This document shows positions 23,138-35,700 of a stretch of DNA of 64,000 nucleotides, in pieces (position 1 is the first letter of the stretch; the number at the start of each line of letters is the position of its first letter). The DNA is from Candolleomyces eurysporus (Eukaryota > Basidiomycota > Agaricomycetes > Agaricales > Psathyrellaceae). The stretch spans positions 1-64,000 of the forward strand of contig JANBPK010000740.1 in assembly GCA_027579435.1 (NCBI GenBank), read 5' to 3'. The position numbers and the translations under genes were made by a program. Under the pieces are notes generated by a model. The model worked only from the letters and a program-made list of their open reading frames with translations. It had not been told where the DNA came from and made no database searches.

Positions 23138-24353
23138 CAAGGTGTTGTGGTGTTAGTCAGGGCGTATAGAGGCTAATCGTTCCAACGCAGTGGTCGAGGT
23201 GAGAGGGTAAACGGCAAAATCATTTATACCTTGGTACGTGGGCAATGACTTTAATGATCTATGCACCACCCGTAGATTATCCCAAGCGTTATCAGCTCAT
23301 CCCCACCCACAATCCTGCGAGAAGGACAGGACAGGAACAGCGTCGTCTGGAGAAGCGCGTCGTGGATGATGACTGAATATAAAATAAGGTATTCTCGGCA
23401 TTACCTTCGGTTGTACCAGAGAGATCACCGACATCTTGGCGAGAAGGCACAGAAGCGTGCTGCAATAGGACCAACGATGTGCAGTGGCAATGGCGAAATG
23501 GGACATGCCTGCGTTCGAAAAGGCATGAGGTACATGACGCGACTGGGAAAGTTGTTGTCAGTTCTACAGAGAATGGGAAAAGCGGGACATTACGACGCAC
23601 AAACTATGCCTTCTTTACCCTTCTTCTTCCTACGTAGCTACAACATGCAGCATCTTACAAGCACCCAGCGGCAGCTAGGCACGTCGGGAACCAGATCCAT
23701 CCGTTTCCAATCCGCGCGCTCTAATGGCATTTTCCAACCATCGAACGGCGATTCGAGAGTCTTTGGATCGTGCTTCAGAAGACCATGCAATCTTAGTGGA
23801 AGCGTCGCCCTCTTCACGCATTGCCGTCAATGTGCAAGGTTCCCGGGTGAGCGGGTTAAATAGAAGAGAGTTTGTGTGTTTGGAGTCTTTGGACTGCCAA
23901 GCAGCTTGTCAAGATTGTGCGTGCTTGGTCCGAAGGTCTTGCCAAACAGCTGCACCAAGTCCTTCATTCGTCTCATTCCGATCAGGCAGGCGGGGTCCTA
24001 TTCTCTCCTCTGACTGCGTACGGTTTCTCGTCGAATGCGCTCTTTCTGTCGTTCAAGTTCTTTGCCATTTTATGCCTGCTTATATCCTCAGCTGTGTCAC
24101 TGTTTCTCCGCTGTGAACTTATTTCTCTTCCGCTTGCTACACACATATACAGGGAGAGACAGAGAGCTTCGTATGTAGCGTGAATGTACGAAATTCACGT
24201 CCATGTTCGCTCCTCGTTCGTAGTCGCGTCGCGTCAGGGTCAAGGCCATTGACTTGAGTATCTAACACACGTACATATCGCGAAGCGTGTCGGGCGTTAA
24301 TCGTGCTCATCCACCGACTCTTTGATCAGCACCTCTATCCTCCGTCAAACGTC
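23138..24353. promoter_or_regulatory. Divergent promoter region, AA9 copy 1 / BTB-1
   Basis: About 1.2 kb between the divergent starts of AA9 copy 1 (minus) and BTB-1 (plus). A TATA-like element for AA9 lies at 23221-23230. The AA9-proximal part has a diverged counterpart upstream of AA9 copy 2 (about 58.8-59.2 kb), which suggests shared regulation. No gene is supported inside. Confidence 0.55.
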
Positions 24354-25365
24354 ATGGGTAGCAGTGATAATCGGAAGAAAGGTAAATTCTTCTACGACAG
24401 CGTCGTGCTACAAGTAAGCATTCCATGTTTCGACTCTGATCTCTCTTGATCTGAGAATCCGGTCACACCTCACAGGTGGAAGATACACTCCATCGAATTC
24501 CACGATATCATCTGGAGACATGGTCCCAAATATTCAAGGATATGTTTGAGCTTCCTCAGGTTGAGAACGCAGATGGTTCCTCTGATGAATGCCCGATCAT
24601 CCTACCCGGATGCACGAACGATGAGTTCGAGTCCCTTCTAACGGTGCTCTTCACACCTGGGTGAGTTGATCCACTGGTAGAGCTACGACTCGGATGCGGG
24701 TGCTAAATAATTTTGATCATTTGTAATTGTGGTGTAGGGCGGTGCCTCTAACCTTGTCAAAGGATCAGTGGATCTCAGTCCTGAAGCTCGCAACGATGTG
24801 GGATATGGCTCAGGTACGCCTCGTCTTCTCGACGTGCTGCTCGATTCCTCTTAATGCGAAGCTTTAGTTTCGAGAACTGGCAATTGAAAAGCTCTCTTCT
24901 CTCAATCTTACGTCGATTCAGAAGGTTCAAATGGGGAAAACCCATAGGGTCGCTTCGTGGATTATCGAAGGATATACTGCGTTCCTTCGAGATGCGCAAC
25001 CTATCCCCCTTGACGATTTGGGAGCTTCCCTCGGATGGGAAACGGCTGCTCGAATCCTGTGGGCTGCGAAGAAATTAAAAACGGAACGTCTTGTCGTGGT
25101 AGGGCGCCAGGCCTGGCAATGTCCGCGGTGCTCCAGATCAGGTACACTGATCGTGCAACAGATAATTAGGACGGTATCTAGGAGAGACTGGTTGGACGAT
25201 GAAGATAAAAATTCGACAGCCCAACCATTGCTTAAATGCTCCATGTGCTCCCACTCTGTGGATAGTATCCAGGTGGACCTTTCGGCTCTCAAAGGCCCTG
25301 GGCTCGATTCGATCTCAGCCACAGTGAGGGAAGTGTTTGCGGAGGAGTTGAAGATGGCGTACTGA
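24354..25365 (+). CDS. BTB/POZ protein with C-terminal paired CxxC motifs (BTB-1)
   Basis: Four exons: 24354-24413, 24476-24660, 24738-24813, 24868-25365; 272 residues, phases consistent. The N-terminal half is a fungal BTB/POZ domain: YDSVVLQVEDTLHRIPRYHL, ETWSQIFKDMFELP, CTNDEFESLLTVLFTPG, then LATMWDMAQFRELAIEKL, a protein-protein interaction fold. The C-terminal half has a conserved HRVASWIIEGY helix, GWETAARILWAAKK, and two CxxC knuckles (WQCPRCSRSG at about residue 195 and LKCSMCSHS about 45 residues later) that could bind one zinc. It ends VREVFAEELKMAY. The BTB fold is established knowledge; the zinc reading is inference. Nearest relatives are BTB-2 beside it and the broken copies at 55.9-57.3 kb. 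Confidence 0.85.
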
Positions 25366-25671
25366 ATGCTTGCATCTACTGTATATTTAATTCATGTGAA
25401 GCCTGGGACGACAAGATGTGATACACTCATTGTGCGACTTGAGACTGTAGCTACATTCCGTTCGACGTGTCTTAGGACAGCGAGGGAGTAGTTTGACTCT
25501 TTTGAGCATGTACGTTCACCTACTACCTATCTACCTTAGAAGCGCAAAAGGCGTAGGCATCGTTCTATAATATGCACACACAACCACCACCCTGCTGTTT
25601 AGCGCCAATCTTCTCCTCTTTGTCCGTAGCTGCTTCGTTTAACGCTTCTATCTCCTGTCCCACCCAGAAAT
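25366..25671. other. Spacer between tandem BTB genes
   Basis: About 300 bases holding the BTB-1 3' UTR and BTB-2 promoter. Nothing else seen. Confidence 0.6.
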
Positions 25672-26700
25672 ATGGAAAGAAGTGATAACGTGAAGAAAGG
25701 GAAGTTCTTCTATGATATCGTTGTCGTAAAAGTTCGTTGGCCCCCGGCGATCTCTCCAGATATCTCGATTAAACTTTCTCTCGCCACCAGGTAGAAGACA
25801 TCCTGCATCGAATCCCACGACTTCATCTCGAATCATGGTCTCAAATGTTCAAAGATATGTTCCAACTGCCTCAGGGACCTGAATCAGAGGGTTCCTCGGA
25901 GAAGAATCCGATCGTCTTATCCGGATGTTCGAACACCGAGTTTGAGAGCCTCATGACGGTCTTGTTCACACCAGCGTGAGTCCTTTGGGTCCATGTTTTG
26001 CGAGGAATTTCGTACAATCAAGTTGTATTTCTCAGAGCATTAGCTCCATTGAACCTGTCGAAGGATGAGTGGATCTCCGTTTTGAAGCTCGCGACGATGT
26101 GGGATATGGCTCAAGTGAGTGCCTCACCCCGATATTTGACGCAGGATGTCTCAGCACTCGAAACCATAGGTCAGAAAATTGGCTATAGAGCAGTTATCTT
26201 CGTTTGACATCACGCCTTTTCAGAAGGTCCAGCTTGGGAGAGCTTACAAGGTCGCATCATGGCTCATCGATGGGTGTACAGCCCTTGTTAGAGATCCTGA
26301 GGTCGTGTCGCTGGAATCCTTGGCGAGCTCTCTTGGATGGGAAATAGCTGGCAGAATTGCGTGGGCTGCAAAGAAAAACGCAGTTCCAAGGGAAGGGAAG
26401 ATCGTCATCGGGACAGAAAAATGGCAATGCACGAATTGCTCTAAATCTGGCTATATAACCGCGGGTCGACCACCAGTTCTCGGGGGTGGCCACCCACCAA
26501 CATGGGCTTCCTGCTCCTCATGCGGCGGTAGCTCGAAAGCCATTCAGGTAGAGCTCTCAAGTCTCGACCTTAGCCCGGCGTTGCAGCCAGGAACGTTAAA
26601 CAATCACAACACTTCAGGTTCAGGCTCCAGTTCTGGAGAAGGCCGGGTATCCGAGGCAGTGAAGGAAGTTTTTGCGGAAGAGTTGAAGGACATGTACTGA
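25672..26700 (+). CDS. BTB/POZ protein with C-terminal paired CxxC motifs (BTB-2)
   Basis: Tandem paralogue of BTB-1 with the same four-exon plan: 25672-25731, 25791-25975, 26036-26114, 26170-26700; 284 residues. Exons 1 and 2 have exactly the same lengths as in BTB-1. BTB part: YDIVVVKVEDILHRIPRLHL, ESWSQMFKDMFQLP, CSNTEFESLMTVLFTP, LATMWDMAQVRKLAIEQL. C-terminal part: YKVASWLIDGCTALV, GWEIAGRIAWAAKK, CxxC knuckles WQCTNCSKSG and ASCSSCGGS, and the end VKEVFAEELKDMY. It carries a Ser/Gly-rich insert before the last helix that BTB-1 lacks. The acceptor of the last intron was chosen at 26169 because it alone restores VRKLAIEQL in phase. Function unknown beyond a likely adaptor role. Confidence 0.85.
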
Positions 26701-27626
26701 TTGTATAAGCACGCCCGCTCTGATACTAGAAAATTGCTCTGAAAGTCTTACCGCCCCCATGCTCCCTAAAGGATCGAGGCTATACCTTGCCACTGCACAG
26801 AGGTCTTTTGCGTCGCCACTATAGGGATTGCTACGGTACCATTCACACCAACTATGTATGGGTTCGGTTTCACTACAAGTCATATTTCCCAACCTCTTCC
26901 CTTGCTTCAGTCACCTCTCTTCATATCTTCACGAATCTGCCCCTTAACTAAATTGAATTTGATTTAACGACCACGGCGATCTGTATGGTGGTAAGGTAAC
27001 GCGCGCGTAATGTCCGTCGCTACGATGTCGTTGATAATGGGGTTTTGGGCGTCATTATCGGTTAGCAATAAATAAGGTCGTAGAAAAGCTACACTGAATT
27101 TTTTGTTGCAAGCGACTACACTGCCATATATGCGAGCTCCGTCCCCGTTGTGGGCGCAGATATATTTTGAAATCCCACTGCGAAACGGTCGCTAATTTTC
27201 GGCGACGGAACGCCAAACGAGGCCGCTGTCACGAGCTGGTGCCCGTCAAAAGATATAACGCACTTTTTTGCGTTAAAAACATACCTATTGCTACAGTAAT
27301 CCGAACGCCTCGGTGGCCAGTCGCAAGAAAACCGCAAACAGGAGTTTGGGTTTTGCCTGTGGGAAGCGAGTAAAACCCGGCGCGGTGCCCCAGACCTTTT
27401 TCATCCACTTTCTTCCTGTTCTTAGACCGCAGTCCGAATCTGAACCTCCATGTGAAGCACTTTGTCAGGGATTGAACCGTCTTGACGCGCCACTTTTGTC
27501 ACGTCCATCAGTGACGCTTATCAGGTGCCGTGACAATCGCGTCTGACTCTGACACCGGCTGTCACACGTCTGGTGAACCTCTTCCTTATTCCTTTCTCAA
27601 TCGTCTACACCCGCCCCAATTCCTAA
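26701..27626. other. Intergenic between BTB-2 and SLD3
   Basis: No gene supported. Frames are short. It should hold the SLD3 promoter. Confidence 0.55.
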
Positions 27627-29511
27627 ATGACAGCCCTAGAGAGCCTTTCGTATACCCTAGAGAGCGAGAAGAAAGTGAACTGGTCAACAGCACAAGAAAA
27701 CTCCTTGTCTTCTGATTTTCCATTTGATCTGAATGGCGAAACGGCAGACGAGTTTGCCTATCGAACTTATCTTCAGTTTCTATGGCTTCCAGAGGTACGA
27801 ATTGATATATAATGAGGATGCAAGGGCCCGCTAAATTCGTCCTCTATACATAGTCTATCATGCCTTTGCATTTGCTCGCACCTTCGCTGAGGAGGATCAA
27901 GTTGTCGTCATCCTCAGAGGTCCACCCATTACACGGTCTTCTTGACGACATTCTCCTTACCGTTCTGACGGTGACGAACAAATATCGCAAGGAGCTCCTT
28001 CAGATTCTTCTCAATGGCGGAGGTGCAGGCGAGATGGAAGAGGGAATGATGTGGTTCGCCTTGAGCCATGAACAAGCGGACGAACAGGAACCATGGCTGA
28101 ACGTCCAGTGGAGAGACCAATGGCTGGATCGATTGGAAAGACGTGAGTGCGTGTCGGTTATCCCTTCAATCTAACTACCTGTTGATAAGTTCTTGTTCCT
28201 GAAGGGTGCAGATCCAGATCCTATTGTACTTCTTGAAATTATCGTTACCTCCGGCGCCAGCCAACAGTAAACCGAAAGGCAAACGGAAGCGCTCAGCTTC
28301 CTCTGAGGGTTCGACGGAAGACTATCTGGAAGCGTTCATGGATAAGCTGTCGATGTGGCAGCTCCTCAACTCGGTTCAGTCGACATCAATGAACAGCAGC
28401 GCTGCGAAGAAAGAGGATGAACGTGATTGGATGCAAATCTTTTGTGAAGAAGTCGTCGAGCCGGAGTACGTATCCAGTCTCTGTTCCATGGTGCTGTGAT
28501 GTTAATCTATCTGCTCAGATTCAAATTGCTGCTACCAGAGCTCTGTGCACTCCTACGCACAAAAGTCTTCCCCCNATTCCCCCTTCTCAGATACCGAAAC
28601 AGAAGCTGCAACCTCCCGCGCCTCTTCACCAGTACCCGAAGATACAGAAGCCTTATCTCAATCCCAGACTCGAGTTTCCTCTCGTGCACCATCGACAGCT
28701 GTTGGCCCTCGTCGGACATCCCCCAAACCCGATGCTCGAGAACTCGCCCGTGCTCGATCACGCTCTCTCTCCGTTTCACTCGCGCAAGAACGAGAGCAAT
28801 CNGCAGTCTCAGAGTAACGGCGGGGCTGCTGCAGGGAAACGTCGTGCGGTTACACGGGAGATTAGCATGTCCCGGGTGTTCAAACCGAAACCGAAACCGA
28901 AACCTGCGACGGGGGGCGCGAAGTCTCTGTCACAACAGAGTCAGGCTGTTGAATCTCAATCGCAGTCGCAGTCGCAGCCGCAGCAATCTAGGGGCAGGGA
29001 CCTGGGCCTTACCTTGGTCGAAGATACCCCCGTCAAACCTCGAGAGCCGTCAAGGAGTAGGACGATGTCGTTCAGCCAGATCGGCTCGCAGACTCAGTCG
29101 CAGCGATCCATATTCCCCTCTTCCTCAAAATCGAGAGGCAACAACCTTTTTGGCAGACAAGACTCGATTATGAGTGCGGCGACGGATAACGACGATGCGT
29201 GGCAGATATCGAGTTCACCTGATATCAGAATGATCGCGTCACCCGTGAAAGACAGGAACGACACGGACGAGGATGATGATGTGGATATGGATGGCATTCC
29301 GGTTACGCCTAGTCGGCCGTCGAGGGCTAGGAAANGGGGGGAAACGGTAAGGTTGTTGGGGTGACCCATGTAGGTCGATGGGCTCCCTGCAGGGCGCAGG
29401 GCCAAGGGGATAACGTTATCGGGAAAGCGTGAAATCCGAAGACTGCAAGAACACTTCATAGTGTATCAGGACTCGTCGCAGACCTTCGTGTACGAATCTG
29501 AATCTCAGTGA
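27627..29511 (+). CDS. SLD3: DNA replication regulator Sld3 (Treslin/Sld3 domain)
   Basis: Sld3 recruits Cdc45 to loaded MCM helicase and, once phosphorylated by CDK, binds Dpb11 to fire origins. Model: 27627-27794, 27854-28146, 28205-28465, 28519-29346, 29400-29511, 552 residues. The Sld3 core is read from LLDDILLTVL, RREVQIQILLYFLKLSLP, DWMQIFCEEVVEPE, and FKLLLPELCALLRTKVFP. The C-terminal half is disordered, with KPKPKPKP, Ser-Gln repeats and many SP/TP sites, as expected for a CDK target, and ends with a basic helix GKREIRRLQEHFIVYQD. The Ns at 28575, 28802 and 29335 are extra bases: removing all three makes the frame continuous and the last splice phase correct. The family assignment rests on motif memory, not a search. 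Confidence 0.78.
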
Positions 29512-32500
29512 CTCCCAAACTCATTTGGTGTTTCGATGTCAACAACTCCCCATCCCCTTCCCNTACGCTACGACATACACTATGATCTACATACAGTGCT
29601 GAGCGCTCCTTGGTCCTTTAATTTCGACTGAGCGCCCGCACCAGTCGCGTATCAGCTTCAATCTTTTTGCCGCCTCGCGTGGTGTCATCCATAGGTCACC
29701 CGGTCGTTTCTATCGCGCCATACTTCCGTACCGAAGGTCCTTTCCATTCTTCATCCTCCCGTATTAATGAACTATGATATTGATATTTAATTCATTTCAG
29801 TTTTCATTTGATTGCTTACCTCGGCCTTCGCAGTTACCTATTCTCGAAACCCAGTGATCAGCCATCTAGAGTTTCTTTTGTTCTCCTTTACTTCATCTCT
29901 CAAACTTCTCTTTGTTTTTCGTCATGCAGGACGTCATGCAGGATGGATGGTTCATCCGTCTCTCCCACTCTTTCTCTCTGTCTTTCCCGTTTTCTCATGC
30001 GGAGTGGCCCAGTGCCATGACTGACATGCCCAGGAAGGTCGGTCCGCGGAGACGGAAATCGTTCACATCGGCGGGCTCTATGCTTGGTGTTGAGAAGAAG
30101 TTGCCCTCTCGGGTATGCATTCGCCTACTGACGCCGGTAGTTGATCGTCTCTGATCGTCCAGGTAAGCCTCTGAGAGTCCCATTATTCCCAGGTTCTCAA
30201 TATCGTCCCATTTCATCATCAGCATCACGTCAATTCGAAACTTGCTTGACGACCGACGCCTGAACTGCCTGAACTTTATTTGTCTGCAAATGCCAAACGC
30301 GTATATGTAGGAAATCAAATAGGCTTTCGGTGGCTTTGATGCCGGCTAGGACATACGATGCCTTTGGGAATTGGGACGCGTCAAGTTGACATTGGGCGCT
30401 CAAAGACCGAGTCGGAGGGAGGCTTAGCTGAGTTCCAGTTTGGTTTATCCTTTTCCTTCGGGTGCATATGTACTGACTTATCGCCTCGTTCTTCCAGGAG
30501 AGGTCGGTGTAATCGTACCATTCATTTTACGAAAATCATCGGAAAAAACCTGGCATCACTTTGGGTATCCAAGGAGCGACGCTGCAATTCGTTACCAAAG
30601 GCAAACTTCACTTTTCGACGAAGGGCTCGTCAGTAACGTTATGCCTCCCGAGAAGAAACGTTATATGATTGAGTTAAACTCCACCAAGACACATCGATCT
30701 CAGGCTACGCACTATTCCAAATCGACGCGTTTCGGTGACTCCCTCTTTCTCCTTTCTCTCACCCCAACGGATGGGAAACTCAGGCTTCAATGTTCAATCA
30801 TTCCGTCTCATTTAAACGCGATTTACATTGTCTTCAGACAGCGCCGGATATAGTCGGGTCAAAGTAGGCCAGGGTAAGTACCGCCTAAGGGCCAAATGTA
30901 TACGTGCTTACTATATTGAATCCAGTCCGGACTTAGGGGACCGACTCGGGGGTGCAGAAGTCACTCATTCACAGAAGTCAAGAAGTCTAGGAAGAATTTT
31001 GATTGTTGAGTCCCGATATGTGAGTCTCTGATCCCCCTCTTGAGCTCAGCCATTCTTCCTGTTCTTCTTCGGGTTGCCTACTTACATACCCTTTCATATA
31101 AGGTTACATACAACAGAGCTTCTTGCTTTGTTCTGTCGATCCTTGAGATAGCTGTCGCGTAAGTCACTCACTGCTTTGATTTGGGTGATTTACTTTGTCT
31201 GATGTGCTGACAGAATCTGTGTTTTTTTCTTAGTTCTTGGACCTATCAACCCGCTGAAAGTGGAGGCGGTTGTAGAGTTTGGTTAGAGTGATTTATTATT
31301 ATCATCCTCGCCCACAATAATTCTCTGGGGACCTATTTCCTCATTCTCTCCTAGGTATAAATAAATATGGGTCATCTCATGACCATGAGCAACGCGGAAC
31401 GCGGACTCAGAGGTCGGGATTTTTGGGACCGCCTTGCTAAACGAGCGGATCTTTTCGAATTCGCGATATGGGTGCATAAGTGGACTCACGCATCGGCGCC
31501 AAGTGGTCTTCCGGACGTTTTGGTACCAAGTATGGACTTGTCGTAGTACGGAGAGCGGACTTGCTTACGATGGGTCCTTGTCAGTCATGATCACCCGTTG
31601 TGTATAATTTCAAGCAGGTACGTATACACAGAGCTGCGATCTCTCTTCGCGGGCTGCTTATTCCGTTTACTGACGTCAATTGTATGTAGGGCCGCACATA
31701 TCAGAGTTTGAACTATCATTCAATATCAATATCTGAACTTACCTTTGGTACCGACACGCGTATAGGTTTTGGCGACCACTCAATTGTCCTCCATTGAATC
31801 GTTTGCTACCTTGCAGTCGTTTATGCCAGGACCCTTTTCCCCGAAGATTACGACCCTCCGGTGAGATATGTACTGATAAGCTGTGCATCATTTACAACGT
31901 ATAATTGAAGTTTAATTTTTTCGTACCTCCGTAATGGGATAATGGCTGACCGCCTCTTCGACCTAGGTAACTCAATTGAGAGAGAAGCGCGTCGCTCAGA
32001 GTTCTGAGATGGGTTCCGTCTAACGGTTCTGAAGGTTTGACAGAGGCCGAAGCAATGACGTGCGTGAGTAATAACAAAATGACGAGATCAAAAACAAATC
32101 TACTCCGACTAAAACAGAGAAGCCCGCGACCACACGGTACCAATCGACGCTCTCACCACGTTACATACTTGGCTTTCCATCCCCGACAGCAGGTCTGTCA
32201 AAAGTCTTTTACCAAAATTGCACTACTCTCTCCGTCGGTCTCTCTTCTGTTTCCTCCAAGTCGCTCCTTTGCTCTCCCTTCCTACGTTTCCGTATTCCTT
32301 CGTCGACAGCGTCGCTCCTGGAGTCATAAGTAGCGCCCGTATGTTTTTCCTCGGGAACGTTGCCATGTAAATTGGCTGATACCAAGGGTTATATTAACAG
32401 AGTCGCACACGTGCTCCCCAACACCATCACTCCCTCACATCCGCATTTTGTCCTCTCCTCAATCCCTCTATCGCCAATACCCTTCTGAATAATGTCGATG

Positions 32501-32772
32501 TGGTATGTCACTGCGGGTTTTGAAATTTCTATTTTTCCCGGACTCTGACAACTGGCAACCCTTTCCTTCGGACTGTTACTTAGGATGAAGTGTCTTCGCG
32601 CTTGATCGGATACATCTTTCACACACGGGCTTCATAGTTGGTATACCTGCTGCAACTATACCGAGGTCTATACGTACGTCAATTCAATACAATTTTTATT
32701 CCGTCTCATGGATTCGCTCAACCTCTTTTCTCCAGGCCTAATCCTTGTCCATTGTCGCCTTTCTCTTCAGAA
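29512..32772. other. 3.3 kb stretch without a recognised gene
   Basis: Unusually long for this gene-dense region. Frames of up to ~137 codons occur but look like chance reading. A tandem direct repeat of cgtcatgcagga lies near 29924-29949 and TATA-like strings near 31358. The right end must include the promoter and leader of the large disordered-protein gene, with a likely 5'-UTR intron ending ttctcttcag just before the ATG. Confidence 0.45.
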
Positions 32773-35700
32773 ATGAGCGAGAACACATACCACTCCCCGA
32801 CACACTACCCAATAGCCTCGTCGTCCTCACTTCCTACCCCAGACTCTAACCATGGTGCGCCTTCCAATGTCCTGCAGCTTTCTGTCCCGTACTCACCTAT
32901 TGACAAGCCTCTACCCTACATCACTCACCATCTAATCCGTCGAGCTCGAGTTCGCCGAACGTCACCTTTCTCCCNTCGCCCTGCCCCCACCGACCGTGCG
33001 ACACCCAGGCGCAGCGTCAAACGCCGTCCCCCAACCCCAGGTGGTGCGACATCTGTTGCAGCATTCAGGAAGGCCTCCAAATCACAGCTGGCACCGATCC
33101 CATCGCAATCGACTTCGCCTCCGACGTCAATGCCCGCGACCCCCGCTCCTNACATCCTCGCAGACTACCGCCCAGCTACACCCNTGTTGCGTCGACGTCA
33201 TTTANCCCCGTCATTATCCCCTCACACCCGACTACCTGCCCCCGACAATGGCTCAGAGTCGCATAGACGGCCACGACCAGTCCCCTCCCGTCTCAACCTC
33301 TCCGGCATCTCGAATCATACGCCTCACTCATCCCCGTCAAACGACACCGCCCAGCCTCTCACTGCCATCGCAGTCTGCCTCACACCCACCTCTCCTCGTC
33401 TTCCATCAAACAGCAGTAATAGCATGACACCCGGGCCTGCAGCGTACCAAATGCCTCCGTCGCAGACGTCCGGTACGGCAATATCACTATCAGTGCATCA
33501 AGAGACTTCGACTTCGACGTCGACGTCGGGTGCTTCGAACAATACAATCGGTGCACCACCTGACAGACCTGCTTACCGTTCTAATGCGCTCGCAGTGATG
33601 GTAGAGGAGAACAGCAATTTGAATGAAGGCTCTGCCACTGCCGCCGCTGTTGAACCTAAAGACCGACAGAGCGTTGGAACATCTACCCTCCTTGACTCCC
33701 CTTCGACGAAAGCGATGATGGACCGACTCCTTGCTGCGCCCGACTACTTTTCCGCCAATGACCCGTCAGGGTTGGAAGCCCTCGACGACGACGATGACGA
33801 CGATGACGATGTTAGTTCTGGAAGTCTCAAGTTCGCTCGCGGTGATGTGGAGGACGAGGATGAGCTTGTGAGTAGAAGGGTGAGGGAACAGAGGGACAGG
33901 GCGAAGGTGAAGAAGCTGTTGGGTACCGACGATAGTACGGAGGACTTCTCTCGGCCTCGTTATGTGCAGGGATTCTGGAGCGACCCTGATACCGGACTGA
34001 ATGAAATCAGGATGAGGAGGAAGACGTCGGCTGGGAGTGGGATACCTCGAGCTCAGGGTCGGAGTCCAGGAGTGAAGGTCGGAAGTCCAAGAAACCCAGG
34101 AGTTCCATCGACCTCGATATCCTCTCCTGCGATGCCCCCAGACGGATCTAGCGGCTCTCGCGAGCAGGGAGCGACGAATTCCGTCCGTAAGTCGGAGGAC
34201 GGTCGCACCCCATCCCGTCAGTTGTATAATGGCGCCACTCCTCCGGTATCGCCTCCCTGGAACTACCACCCGTCGCCCTCCAATCGAACTCGAGTTCCTG
34301 CCTTTGATTCCCTTCAACCCGATCATTCCAGTGGAAGCATCAGAAGATCCAAGACGATCTCTGGTGCTATTGATTGTGCTCCTCCTTCCCCGCCTGTAAC
34401 CGCCGGCTATCTTCAGCCACCACCCCGCGTAAGCAGCAGGAACGCCCTCAACCCTTCCAAGCTGTCGAAACGCAAGTCCTCTCGTTCACCCAGTCCAAAC
34501 GTCATCCTCACTCCCCAGTCGAATGCACCAACACCCATTGGGAGCCCCAAAAACCAACGCGATTTCAGCCCCCGTATCAAGTCGTCGAAATCCTCTAAAT
34601 CTCTGTCTTCGTTCAAGCCGCAACCACCTGCACCCACCGCGACTCCTGCAGGAGCGATCGCCGAACAGTATAAGCGCCAAATCCTCGAGACGCAAGACGC
34701 AGCTCAGAGTTCGGTGAAGGAACGGAGGAGGTTGTCAGCGTTGAAGTGGATGATTGAGCAGACCAAGTCGGTAACTGGTGGAAGCAAGAGCTCTCCTGCG
34801 AGTTCAAGCAAGAGCGCATCGCCTCGTTTGACTGATGCCAAGGCGTCCTCACCAGCAGTAGCAAGCAAGTTATCGAAAGATGACTCCTCACCTCGGTCAA
34901 TCGGACCTGGACGCCTGGACACAGGAGTGCCTGCGTTGCCGAGCCCCTTCAGTGCCACCACCAACGAGAGCAGCGTCAGCCTCACTCTACCGGAAAACCG
35001 AGTGGCACGAACGTCAAGTCGTCCTGGAGCTGTGGGTCGTGGAATAAGAAACGACGAACCACGGTCACCTGTACTGGGAGGATATGCCGATAGCCCTGGA
35101 AGGTCGTCTTCGAGCTTTGCCCTTCCGAGGAGCCCAGCAACCGATGAACATTTCTCGGAGGAATTTGGGGGAGCCGCCTACTGTGCGGTCGTTGGCGCTC
35201 ACGTTGGGCACTGGAATACAAGTAGTGCTAGCCGTGCTCAGCGGTCTTCCACGGGCAAGCCGAGTGGAAAGGAGAAGGGTTCGTTCTCATTGGGGCTCGG
35301 GAGGAGGTTATCAAAGAAGAGGTCCGCGAAGCGGAGTAACGGGCCTGAGGTGGTCGAGGTGGTATCGCCTACCAAAGCCAATCAGGATGGAATCCCGAGG
35401 AACCGACCTCGGGGAAGGTCTGTTCTGGTCGTTGAGCGCGAGAAGGGCGGTGGGAGCTCGGGTAGTTCTGGGAATGTTCGAGCACGCCGAGGGCATAGCT
35501 TGGAGAAGGCTCCACCTTTGAGGCATCGAAGGTCTCTTCGATTGTCCATCGACAAGTTTGCCGATGAGGAGACATCTGCTCCTGGTCTCACTCAGCGAGC
35601 CAATTCTTCACCAGGTCATTCCCATCCATCCAAGAAGCCCAGCGCCAGTGGCAGTCATTTCTGGAAACTCGTGAAGCGGATTGGTAGCAGCGGTGGTTTG

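Larger units (their letters stand above)
21300..26700. repeat. Left arm of inverted segmental duplication (AA9-BTB-BTB)
   Basis: The block from the 3' flank of the AA9 gene through two BTB genes is matched, in reverse order and orientation, by 55.9-61.0 kb. Non-coding flanks match too: the 19-nt string tgtacatctcgccttggca followed by acagacgga occurs in both 3' flanks (minus strand near 21470 and plus strand near 60865), and caagatgtcggtgatctctc occurs upstream of both AA9 starts. The outer edge is estimated by eye. Confidence 0.75.

Noticed and set aside
27463..27500. String ggattgaaccgtcttgac resembling a tRNA T arm
   Set aside because: The flanking bases do not pair as a T stem and no acceptor, D or anticodon arms can be folded around it.
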